From Macquaria australasica (taxonomy: Eukaryota; Chordata; Actinopteri; Centrarchiformes; Percichthyidae): a DNA stretch of 64,000 nt. Shown in pieces: positions 11,601 to 20,039 of this stretch; positions within the stretch are counted from its first letter, which is position 1; every line of letters starts with the position of its first letter. The DNA lies in the NCBI GenBank assembly GCA_005408345.1, contig SEMN01000228.1:186001-250000 (forward strand), given 5' to 3'. The position numbers were made by a program, and so were the translations under genes. The notes under the pieces were generated by a model. It did not search any database. It saw only the letters and a list, made by a program, of their open reading frames with translations, and was not told the DNA's origin.

Positions 11601-14600
11601 CAGAAGCTAACCTCATCCTACTACCACCACAATCAATGACTGTATAGGTTGAATTAGCTCCAATTACTTTCCACTAGTCTGACAAAAGAAAATCTTAATT
11701 CAAGGTCCACTTACTAGCTTCTTCTGGAGCTTTCAAACACACCTCACCTGAGTTTGCTCAGTTGTCATGGAGATAGCACAGCTGTCACCACCTGATGGCC
11801 ACGTGATGACAACTGTACAAACTCCATCCTCTGAGGAAGGCCGTGAGATGCAGCTTTTGAAAAACCTAGCAAGTGGACCTCTTTTTTTGTCAAGCTTTTG
11901 CTAAACTTACTGTTGTAGATGTGGGAAAGAACTGTGCAACCCGTCCAGGGTTTTCTTGTCCGTTGCGGTCTCGGAGGACACCAGGAGACACAGCTCGGCC
12001 CAGCCTTTCACTCCAAGGTTGATTGCACATTTTCTGGTAACCATGAAAACAGAGAGGCCCAGAACAAGAGGACTGGTGCTCCTACAGCTGCCTGGGAGTT
12101 TCTCCTTTGGCTCTCCTTTTAAGATCTGAACCAAAGTCTCTGAAATCAGCTCCGATGTCTGTAAATAAAAAGAACATTCGGTTACTGGTGGAATATCTGG
12201 GGTGATATATAATGAAGGCTTTGAATTCTACTCTTCTTGCTGCACCAACCTTGATGATGGGAGGTGGCGAGTTGTCTGGGAATGTTATCCTTTCATGTGC
12301 AGAACCGAGACTCCACATAAAATGCTCCAAGTTGTGACACAAGCTCTCAGTGCTCTGTTTGTCTGACTGGGACCATTTCTGGAAGATTCTGTTCAGCAGA
12401 TCCCTCGCTGAGGTCTGCCAGGTGTCTGATATCTCTACCCCTTTTGATTTCTTAAGGCCGACTATTTGAAGGCTCGTTTGCCAAAAACCTTGGCCCTCCA
12501 TACGACTAATGAAGCCTTCGTAAAGGTGCAACTCTAGATGAAACACAGACAGGTACATGATCAGTTTATGTTAAAGACACTAACCTACAGTGTATTGACA
12601 TGCTGAAGCTAAATGGTTTGCTTGTCTTACCTTTGATGTTTGAGTCGTATGGAATTTGAACGTGTCTTGTGGCAATTCCTGAAATGTCTTTCTGTCGTTG
12701 TTTTATACCATACCAATAGGTCAACCAGTTGCCTCTCCTCAAGTGACTTTCTTCAATGGAAAGACTCGCTTCTACCAGATAGCCTCCCTGTTTTTGACCA
12801 CTAAACATAAAATGTTGAACATTTGTTACAATGATACTTAATGAAGATGAAAATATCACTGCATTCTAGAAACATCAGGACAGAGGTATACATTTTTGTG
12901 TTTCGGCTGTGTACTTCAGCACATTGGATTTGAAATGAAACTATGAGGTTGAATGTTTGACTTCAACAGTATAGGACTTGTTTAACTTTATTTTATATTA
13001 TAATTCTTATTTTTGTAGTTTTGGCCAATCGGTAATACTAACATCATACTCACCAAGTTAAGTGCTGAAATCCTGGAACAGACGGGTTTTAAAAGAACAC
13101 CCAAACTTTTTTGGAAGTGGAAACAAAGGTGGACTGTATAATGACTGAGGTCAAAGAGTTTATTCTTGACCTTGGAAACAAATCATATTACATGAGCTTC
13201 ATCAGCAGATGGAGTTGCCCAGTTGTCATGGAAATGCAGATGTTCAAATTTCCATTTAAATTTTCCATTATGGACCAAAGTGGCAAGATTGTTTTGCCAA
13301 CTTCTGTTTCCAAGGTCAAGAATCAACTTTAATACTCAACTTTTAAGCCAGCATGGACAAAAAAAAGTGCTCAAAAAATAAAGAAATAAATAAAATGAAA
13401 ATTTGAACATCTACTATGACAATTTGGCTCCATCTGCTGTTGAAGATCTTGTGATATGATCAAAAACTCTGGAACATCTATTAAATTGACCTTGAGTTAT
13501 AAATATAAGACCCAAGTTGTAACACATTCCTTACTTGTCCAATTACTGTCGGTCCCCTAAAATTGGGGGACTATGTATAAAAAGTTCCTACACTGTTCAT
13601 CTGATTAAAGGTGAGAGTCTGAACTTTAACCTTGTTGTCATTGTTTCATTTCAAATCTAAAGCGCTGGAGTACAGAGCCATTACAACAAAACATGTACTG
13701 TCCTAATACTTTTACAGCACTGTAAACATCATTAATACTCACACAAAATGTGTCACGTTAAGGGGAAAACACTGTTCTTCACAATACAATGCAAACGTGT
13801 CATGTTCTTGGTTGAATCTAAACTTTTTGTCCAGCACAGCATAGACGTGAAAGGTGAACATGGGAGCACCAGGTGGAGGTCTCACTGGGCTCCAGTCACT
13901 GTGGAGACAGAAAAATACATGTTTAAAATCACAGCTTCAACTACAGTGTTTGACGTAGCTGTTCATATCAAGTTTATTCTCACCGTGTGCTTTGGGATGG
14001 TTTTGTGGTTTTATCTGCTGCTTTGGAGGCTGGAGACTGTTTCTCCCCCCCGTCCTCTCCAGACACAGCGTTGGCGTAAGACTTCGGTTTGGCACCTTTT
14101 TCGGCTTGGGACTCTGTGGCATCACCTGAGGTTCCTGCAGAGGGAGTCTCCTCTTTGGACTTTGGCTCTTTCTTGGGGTTTTGCTCCGTGGCTGAATCTG
14201 ATGATGCTCTGTCACCGTCTGGATTTTCATTTTGCCTTGAAGGAGTCTGAACAGCGTTGTCGTCTTGCAGTTTGGGTTCAGGTGTGCGTTTGTCTTGTGT
14301 TAGCTGTGACTCAGCAGCGCTGTTTGTGTCAGGTTGAGTCTTTGCATCGTTTGTGTCGTCTTGTTTTGGCACAGAGAAGTCTGTCTGTGTTTCCTGGTCG
14401 CTCTGACAAACAACTGGAGTTTGTGTGTATTTGGTTGTGCTTTTAAGTTCCCTTGTTTGAGTCTGAGCTTGCACCATCTGAGCATCTTTGTGGCGTTGTT
14501 CTCCACTGTTTTGCAAGTTGTCTTCCGCTTGGGGATCGACGTGTTGTGTTTCTATTGGCACACTCTGAGTTTGGCTGCTTGTAGTCTCCACAACCTCCAT

Positions 14601-14972
14601 CTTGGCGTTTTCTGTGTTCTCACTTTTGACATCTGCATCTCCTTTTACATGTGAGGGGCTCTTTTTTTTTCGCTGATTTCTCCTTTTCCTCCTCTCTTTC
14701 TCTTTCTCTTTCCTGCTGGGGTTGCTTGGTCCTTGTTCCTGGAACACACATTAGCGTAATCTTTAACTGAAGATCACAAATCTGGTTTTACATTTTTTCA
14801 TGATGCTTCAAATGCTGTTAAAATGTCAGACAGGAAATCCTGACATTTCTTCTTATGACTGCGTTTCTACCTTATTTTTTTTCCGGGGTCTTTTGGTTGC
14901 AACATCCTCCATTTTCTGGGTCCCCACGTGGGATCCAGGGGAGCTGGGGAGGTTTCCCGCTCCCTCCTCCAT
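1..14972 (-). CDS. rnf213: RNF213 (mysterin) giant AAA+ E3 ubiquitin ligase, 5' part, 26 coding exons, cut by window edge
   Basis: RNF213 is a very large cytosolic AAA+ ATPase and RING/RZ-type E3 ubiquitin ligase that acts on lipid droplets and invading microbes. Coding exons in transcript order: 14871-14972, 13984-14738, 13743-13898, 12631-12800, 12250-12533, 11911-12158, 10716-10772, 10451-10657, 10152-10365, 10005-10051, 9758-9923, 9527-9676, 9040-9138, 8747-8875, 8459-8624, 8187-8354, 7918-8067, 7167-7795, 6661-6820, 6340-6557, 6108-6251, 5829-5981, 3820-5161, 3423-3607, 3181-3333, 1-2609. All junctions are GT-AG and keep phase, giving 2953 codons before the edge. Identity rests on strong matches such as VDLASISAGEND and VACFHDAV in exon 20, GKSLYV at the exon 23/24 join, and the AAA exon. 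The RING and RZ domains lie beyond the left edge. The start at 14972 is the first Met after an in-frame upstream stop. I see no N-terminal CxxC zinc-ribbon like the human one. Paralogue a or b cannot be told. Confidence 0.96.
2610..3180 (-). other. rnf213 intron between coding exons 25 and 26
   Basis: This is AT-rich intronic DNA flanked by a donor at 3180 and an acceptor at 2610. Apart from a short TGCATGCATGCA tract near 2951 I see no coding or structural signal. Confidence 0.8.
3820..5161 (-). CDS. rnf213: rnf213 large internal exon with acidic insertion
   Basis: This 1342-nt exon starts after a weak CCGTAG acceptor and ends in a split glycine codon that rejoins exon 3423-3607. It reads into SGNMLFREW, EQMVYL, the GKPNLVLCPNTEV stretch and ESPEQPLPSTDEVLVC, all collinear with human RNF213 between the stalk and AAA1. 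In the middle (about 4560-4720) it carries an acidic run rich in D and E with EEDMEETHDLMEFSSEDEDD. I do not find this run in the human protein as I remember it. It looks like a disordered linker particular to fish, or to this lineage. Confidence 0.93.
5190..5420. repeat. Teleost interspersed repeat, copy 1 (in rnf213 intron)
   Basis: The text CTACCTGCCCAGCACCAAAC near 5226, then CCAAACCAGAGCTGAAAGA and the terminal TGCAGCTTTAA near 5397, recur in the same order at 52440-52707. The shared edge TGCAGCTTTAA is also one end of the element at 47791-48389. The element sits inside the intron between coding exons 22 and 23 of rnf213. The rest of that intron (5421-5828) shows nothing else I can name. 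I infer a non-autonomous DNA transposon; the family is not assigned. Confidence 0.6.
10773..11910 (-). other. rnf213 intron between coding exons 6 and 7
   Basis: This 1.1-kb intron ends in a long pyrimidine tract and AATCCTAG at 10773. That acceptor is the one that keeps the frame; an alternative AG a few bases downstream would give a stop. The intron holds an inverted-repeat element at 11703-11880 and otherwise unique AT-rich DNA. Confidence 0.75.
11703..11880. repeat. Inverted-repeat (foldback-type) element, copy 1
   Basis: The left edge AGGTCCACTTACTAG is mirrored at the right edge by CTAGCAAGTGGACCT, and the GGAGCTTTCAAA and TTTTGAAAA parts also pair. The internal text CAGTTGTCATGGAGA recurs in related copies near 13223 and 41067. 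No coding capacity is seen. Confidence 0.6.
12801..13742 (-). other. rnf213 intron between coding exons 3 and 4
   Basis: This 942-bp intron is AT-rich. It contains the inverted repeat at 13162-13323 and downstream text (13430-13495) that resembles the foldback family found at 11.7 and 41 kb. No exon is seen. Confidence 0.75.
13162..13323. repeat. Perfect 19-bp inverted repeat enclosing foldback-family text
   Basis: ATTCTTGACCTTGGAAACA at 13162-13180 is matched exactly in inverse by TGTTTCCAAGGTCAAGAAT at 13305-13323. Between the arms lies CCAGTTGTCATGGAAATGC, the core shared with the elements at 11703-11880 and 40988-41280. A plus-strand open frame over this stretch is an accident of the repeat. 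Confidence 0.65.
13984..14738 (-). CDS. rnf213: rnf213 N-terminal low-complexity exon
   Basis: This second coding exon encodes about 251 residues. It opens with a very basic lysine/arginine block (RKEKEKERRKRRNQRKKK), continuing the KRPRKKNK end of exon 1. After that it is a long Gln/Thr/Ser/Glu-rich stretch with repeated TQT, ETQ and QTQ motifs and ends with a charged SYANAVSGEDGGEK segment. The human protein also has a poly-lysine block and an acidic, Gln-rich disordered region here, but sequence identity is low. The next exon (13743-13898) begins with the MFTFHVYAVLD strand that opens the carbohydrate-binding-like fold of RNF213. Confidence 0.88.
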
Positions 14973-15596
14973 CTGTAGGGACGCTTTTCTCTGGGGAGTC
15001 CCTGTTCCCTTGTTATCTGTCTTTGAATATAAGAATCACGTGCAGTTACGTCCTCCATGTCTGAGAAGTACTATTCAAGTTAAGTCATTTTGATTACAGC
15101 CAGTAAGGGAGTGGCACAATGAGAAATGCTGCCACAGCTGGTTTCCAAGTGCACCTATGTATCCTCCTGAGGGACTTTGTGCAATCATAAATTACTTCAA
15201 AATATTATGCCACTTTAATAAACACATTATGTCACAGAATCTGTAATACAATACCACTGTGAACTACCAATTATTTTTATTATCAATAAATCTTGCAGTT
15301 ATTTTTTCCAATTCATGAAATAATGAAAAGAGCTCGTCAGTTTCCCAGAGTTTCATCCGACCAACAGTCCAAAAGCCAAAAGATATTCAATTTAAAATGA
15401 TATCAAACAGAGAAAAAGCAGCAAATCTTAACAGCTGGAACAGCAAATGTTTGTGATTTATGTTTGTTATGTAAATGACTGAAAAACTATATAAAACTAT
15501 ACATCAGTTACTGCAGTAATCTGCACTAAATGTAGTGAGAGTGAAGCAGTGCATTTAAGACGAAAACATTTAAAGTTTCATGCTGTGTTTGCCTAC

Positions 15597-15960
15597 CTTT
15601 CAGCTGACAAGCTGACACGGCAATAACTGCTGAAATCACAAGGAAATGTTTGTTAGACGACCTGCTGTGACCTCCTACAAGTTCCCTCAAGGGAACGTCC
15701 AGAAAGTCATCTACCCACTCTACAGCGGCGGTTATCTTTCGACGTAAACTCCAGGTTACCTATCCAAGCTAACCGTCTTAATTAGTAAAATAAGACTCGA
15801 CATATTACTCGTCTTTAACGCGGTTCAGGTCAGCTAATACACTGCGTTAAAGGTTTCTCGTTCTTGATTTAGTTACGTTATTTCTCGACTGTCCCTGAAG
15901 CCGTTTCAGTTTCATTTCTCTCGCAGTCTCATCGAACAAGAAACTTATGCTGCGTTCAGG
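15597..15960 (-). promoter_or_regulatory. rnf213: rnf213 untranslated first exon and promoter region
   Basis: On the minus strand CTGAAAG followed by GTAGGC at 15597 is a good donor, so transcription probably starts upstream of it and splices to the first coding exon near 14972. Sequence above about 15700 is richer in CpG than its flanks and holds the interferon-type motif annotated separately. The exact start site is not visible. Confidence 0.5.
15901..15917 (-). promoter_or_regulatory. Candidate interferon-stimulated response element of rnf213
   Basis: Read on the minus strand this is GAAATGAAACTGAAACGG, which contains GAAACTGAAAC, a direct match to the IRF core GAAANNGAAAC, preceded by one more GAAA. 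It lies about 300 bp upstream of the putative first-exon donor. RNF213 is known to be interferon-inducible in mammals, which fits. Confidence 0.55.
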
Positions 15961-16107
15961 TGCTCACCGGAAATCTTCACTTTCGATATCTGCAGCATGG
16001 AAACCTATTGCACATAGATCTGATTTGTCCAGGTTTTTAATGATGATCATTTTGTATTCAAAAAATGGACTGTAACTAAGTACAATAACAAATCTGAGGT
16101 ACGTGCA

Positions 16108-16803
16108 TTGGTGAAGAAGTATTCAGATCCTTTACTTAAGTAAAAGTACTAATACCACACTGTGACTAAATGTCCTGCATTCAAAACCTCACCTAAGTAA
16201 AAGTATTATTGACAAAATTTACTTAAAGGATCAAAAGTAAAAATACTCATTGTGCAGTAAAAGTGTTTTCTTATTCTATCTGCTGTTTCTGGATTAATAT
16301 TTCTGCTGCATTCATGTGTATGTTGCATTTTACTGCTGAAGAAGGTTGAGCTCATATGAACTCCTGTATATACTGCTGAAGTAGTTTAATCTACAGCTAT
16401 GCATCATGTTCTATGAGATCATCATATGTTTGTGGCGTCGTTGTCCTGTAAGAACCACGTGTCTCTAAAAAGTTCAGTTTTCAGCTTTGTGACGATGCAT
16501 TTTCCAGCTGATCCAAGGAGGGGTTAAAGAGTTTATTTAGCTTAAGAAGGAGGACCCATAAAGGAACACTTCATCCTTCAGTTTATCACAAACATTCCCA
16601 TTCAAAATCATCTTAATTTGGAGATACATGGGTTTCAATCTTTATTTGTAAAGTAACTAAAGCTGTCAAACAAATGTAGTGGAGTAAAAATATAATATTT
16701 GCCTCAGAGATGTAGTGGAGTCGAAGTAGAAAGTCACATAAGACAGAAATACTCAATTAAAGTACAAGTACCTCAAATTTGTACTTAAGCTCCACTGCTA
16801 TGG
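16108..16803. repeat. Teleost interspersed repeat with ACTTAAGTAAAAGTA motifs
   Basis: The left part reads GTATTCAGATCCTTTACTTA and AAGTAAAAGTACTAATACCA. The right part ends in AGTACAAGTACCTC and TGTACTTAAGCTCCACTGCT. This pattern of stacked ACTTAAGTA and AAAGTA motifs is common in percomorph genomes. A shorter reverse copy lies at 48395-48505 and a fragment at 53286-53346. I infer a non-autonomous DNA transposon without naming the family. Confidence 0.65.
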
Positions 16804-17056
16804 ATAACTTTGGGTCTGGAGTTTTTGACCAGACCTTCTCATAGTTTAGGGTTTAGTGAAACGTCACTGCTGGTAAGAAACACTGCATCAGTCTGGCCTC
16901 ACAAAATGGTTTTTTAAATCAGTTTTCGATCAAAATGTACTTTAAAAAGATTTTATTTTGAAGAAACAGACAAAAACATCTCAGATAGATGTGCAAAATA
17001 CACAGAATGTCCAAAACACGTTATTATTCTTTTAATGAGGCTACTACTAAGATGAA

Positions 17057-17142
17057 TAATCCATCCATCCATTTTCTATACCGCTTATCCTCTTAGAGGG
17101 TCGCGGGGGGCTGGAGCCAATCCCAGCTAACATTGGGCGACT
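17057..17142. repeat. Teleost repeat fragment (CATCCATTTTCTATACCGCT type)
   Basis: The segment begins with an ATCC tandem and continues CCATTTTCTATACCGCTTAT, then GGTCGCGGGGGGCTGGAGCC. This is a very widespread fish repeat, often at the 3' end of longer retroelements. The 13-bp phrase ACTACTAAGATGA occurs on both sides (17042 and 17140), consistent with a target-site duplication. Confidence 0.7.
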
Positions 17143-18039
17143 ACTAAGATGAATAATAACAATATAAAAATTATAAATCATCAAGGTTATTGTGTAAAAG
17201 CTGCTGCCCTCTGAAAGTCTGATTATTGACATGGAAACAAGTTTTTACAGTTTTCCATACCCAGATGAATTTATTTAATTTAATCAGATATCAGCAGGTC
17301 AAATATGGACAGAGATCATTTATGAAAATAAAACAGCTCAAGTTTAACTGCAGCGCCCCAAAACGTTTACACAAATTTCAATATTCATATGTTCACTAGT
17401 CTATGGGCTAAACCAAGGGTACACACTGCTGTCCATTAAGAAATCTTTCTGATGCTGGTGAGCCACCTAGTGGTAAAGAAGAATATAACTGTATATAAAT
17501 ACTGTTTGAAATTAGATAGTTATTACAAGAAGAAAAACATGTATAACCTTTTATAGGTTATCAGAAGCAGTCCAGGGAGAAAAGATGAATAAATTAAACA
17601 GTGGTGTCAAATATGTTTCCACCCTTGTGGGATTGTTTTTCCCCCAAAAAGCAAAGTTCAGCACAAAAAATGAAACGTTATTATTTAGGTTGTGTGTCAA
17701 CTGTGACAGTTAAATCTATCAGTTTAACAGAGAGAAAAAGGTTTCACTGTTTGGTTTTTGTGTATGTAATCCTGAAATGACCCTGTTCTTCAGTTTAGAC
17801 AGGTGACAAGAATTCCACAACATGAGAGACTTCACCTGCAGCAAGACACTTACAGGTCATCCACACAGCTTCTACTTTACTGTTCATGATAATTAAGCAA
17901 AATCATGGAGGTGGTGATGCACAAAACCCTGTCTTTAGCAGAAAAAAAGATTTATGAACTGAACTCATTTATAGTGAGAGCAATTTCCTGCATAAAGTAT
18001 GACATTACTCCACACCAGCAGGATTATGATGCTGAGTCT

Positions 18040-19890
18040 TTAGTCCGGTGAACCTGCAGGTTTCTTGATTCTCCGGACTACGACCCTGGTTCTCCTTCCT
18101 TGAGGTCGTCCTCCTGCATCAGTCGCAGCAGCCTCCGTCTCTCCTGGCAGTGACCCCGGGGGTCTGGGTTCATGTCTGGGTTTTGCGGGGTTCCTTCCTA
18201 ATCGCACGTCGTCCACGAAGGCCTCCACGCTGTCAAACTTGGCTGTCAGCTCAGAGAGACGCTCTTTCAGGGCATTGAACTCCTTGTAGAGATCTCCCAG
18301 GGCGTCTGACAGCGGCTGGATTCTGAGGGACGGACCAGTTAAAGAAAATGACTCTTCTTATTCACGCTTGAAGCAACTTACAATTACAACATGACAGGAA
18401 AATAATAAACAAGAAACTAGTCTTAATCGAGTCAAAGAATTAAATGACTTGAAAAAGCATCACCATTCATCATTATGGTTAAAAATGAAGATAAACTGGG
18501 CCCTCACCGTCCATAGTCTGGCAGCACAGTGTTGTGGTCATGTAGGAGCAGATCTTTGACCTGCGTCATGATGGCATATTTCCAGTTGTCTAAAACCAGC
18601 GTGAGGTTGGCACATCCTCTGGTGTTCACTCTCTCTGCTACAGGTGAGTAAAACACAGAGCAGGTAAAGAATCGGTTCTTTATCAAAACCACAGTCAATA
18701 AGAAAACATACCAATTTTATATTTCTGCTACTGATGCTATTACAAAGTGATTATTCAAATGGCAAATGGGCACTAAATGATCTTCAGTAGTGGAACAAGC
18801 CCTTCATTTGACTTAATATTTGATTAAACAGCAGAATGGAAAATGACTGCAGTGGGTGTAAAAGGAGAAGTAAGAAAAGGAGGAGGAGAGGAAGGAAGAA
18901 AGAAAAAACATACAAGAAAGAAAGAAGGAAGAAAAATAAAAGAAAAAAGAAGTAATGAAAAAAAAAGAATATATTAGTTACAACACAAAGCTTACCTTCT
19001 ACTGAATCAGATTTGATGATTTGCAGATCAAAAGACATCTTGGTTAAAACTGGACTAAATTTAGTTGGAAGTGAAAGTTTTTAGACATCTAGATTATATA
19101 ATAATGATAACAATAAACTTTTCTAGCATAACTGCTGCATAAAATTTAGCACAAAGTGCTTCACATAAAAGCCAATAATCATAATCATTTAAAATAAAAC
19201 AACAAAATAGAAATAGAAAAACTATTTTAAAAATATGTGTCTAAGGTTTCCTTTAAAAGTGTCTACAGAGTCACATATAACTGATAGCTGAATAGCATTT
19301 CAATGATTTTATTACATTTTATATTTATGCTTCTTGACTTGCAGTACTTGCTTTATCTTCTTTATATTTTCTACTTACTATGTTTATTGTTAAGCACCAA
19401 TATACCAAAGCAAATTCCTTGTATGTGGAAAGCTACCTGATTCTGATGACTGTATTTTAAAGCGTATTTCGGACCTGCTTCACACTGAAATGCTGTTAAA
19501 ACAATAGTTATATGTAACATAGTCATCTAAAAAACAACTTTCACCTTTAAAGCAGATTTACTCCAGTTTTAAGCCGACAAAAAATGATTAAAAATTAAAA
19601 ATTTCCCCGCTGTGGGACAATAAAGGCTTATCTTATCTTAAAACAGATTTTAACCTGCAAATCACCACTTACTGAGACTAAGACATGAAATATTTCCCAC
19701 TGAAATGTAGCGGAGGAAAAGTAGGAAATCTCCAAACCTCAAAATGATTTGAGGAGATGTGAGTGTAAATGTATTTACTTTACTACTAACCTTCATTTCT
19801 GTAATCCAACTCGGGTCTGTGGGTTATCTTCTGTTTCTGAGCAGCACACAGAGTCACAGATAAGACGAGCAGAACTCCAGCAGTCTTCAT
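18040..19890 (-). CDS. Small secreted coiled-coil protein, unrecognised family (3 coding exons, 170 aa)
   Basis: Coding exons are 19791-19890, 18508-18637 and 18040-18322. They total 513 nt and join in frame with GT-AG sites. The protein starts MKTAGVLLVLSVTLCAAQ, a clear signal peptide. The mature part has a single cysteine in RGCANLT, next to an N-glycosylation sequon (NLT), which suggests a disulfide-linked dimer. About residues 75-120 (DALGDLYKEFNALKERLSEL and on) form a heptad coiled coil. The tail is Pro/Gly-rich and ends in a very basic RRTRVVVRRIKK block before the stop, resembling a heparin- or matrix-binding tail. I do not recognise the family, and no enzyme motif is seen. Splicing through an exon near 19000 was tested and rejected because it brings in stops. 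Confidence 0.75.
18866..18969. repeat. Polypurine tract in intron 1 of the secreted-protein gene
   Basis: About 100 bases are almost all A and G on the plus strand (GGAGGAGGAGAGGAAGGAAG and following GAAAGAAAGAAGG). The minus-strand reading as a hydrophobic or Phe/Leu-rich peptide is an artefact of this composition. Confidence 0.85.
19315..19447 (+). repeat. LINE-type 3' tail, copy 1
   Basis: The text TTTATGCTTCTTGACTTGCA, then CAAATTCCTTGTATGTGGAA and a CTGATTCTGAT end, matches 27843-28013 over about 130 bases. Tails of this kind with TGATTC repeats are typical of degenerate 5'-truncated LINE insertions in fish. It is in intron 1 of the secreted-protein gene. Confidence 0.65.
19600..19640 (+). 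repeat. Short retroelement tail (CCCCGCTGTGGGACAATAAA)
   Basis: CCCCGCTGTGGGACAATAAA followed by GGCTTATCTTATCTTA is the abundant fish retroelement tail that ends in TATCT repeats. Only the tail is present. Confidence 0.65.
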
Positions 19891-19904
19891 CCTTCAGCCT
19901 GCAT
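19887..19904 (-). promoter_or_regulatory. Five-codon upstream ORF overlapping the start codon
   Basis: On the minus strand ATGCAGGCTGAAGGATGA codes for MQAEG and then stops. Its TGA overlaps the ATG of the secreted-protein gene (ATGA). A likely splice acceptor (GTGTCCAG) lies immediately upstream, so the small ATG would be the first codon of that exon. A donor CTGCAG|GTGTGT at 20010 would supply the untranslated first exon. Confidence 0.5.
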
Positions 19905-20039
19905 CTGGACACAAACACACATCTACATGTCTGAGTATCTTTTACTGTGAACCACATTCAACATCTGCAAGTAAACTGTAGATGATTCAAATGTAGAAAA
20001 CACACCTGCAGTGACGGTCCGAAGGCAAATAATCCAGTG

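Larger units (their letters stand above)
15961..18039. other. Intergenic, rnf213 5' side to the secreted-protein gene 3' side
   Basis: No coding exon is seen. The span holds two teleost interspersed repeats (16108-16803 and 17057-17142). It probably also contains the 3' UTR of the 18-20 kb gene, with a minus-strand AATAAA at 17271-17276 as one candidate signal. Confidence 0.6.

Noticed and set aside
13748..14446. 232-codon plus-strand open frame across rnf213
   Set aside because: It is the antisense shadow of coding exons 2 and 3 of rnf213, whose minus-strand frame and splice sites are consistent.
18784..19038. Candidate exon with a Phe/Leu-rich run near 19000
   Set aside because: It translates a polypurine tract and, when spliced to coding exon 1 of the secreted-protein gene, brings a stop; direct splicing of 19791 to 18637 keeps the frame.
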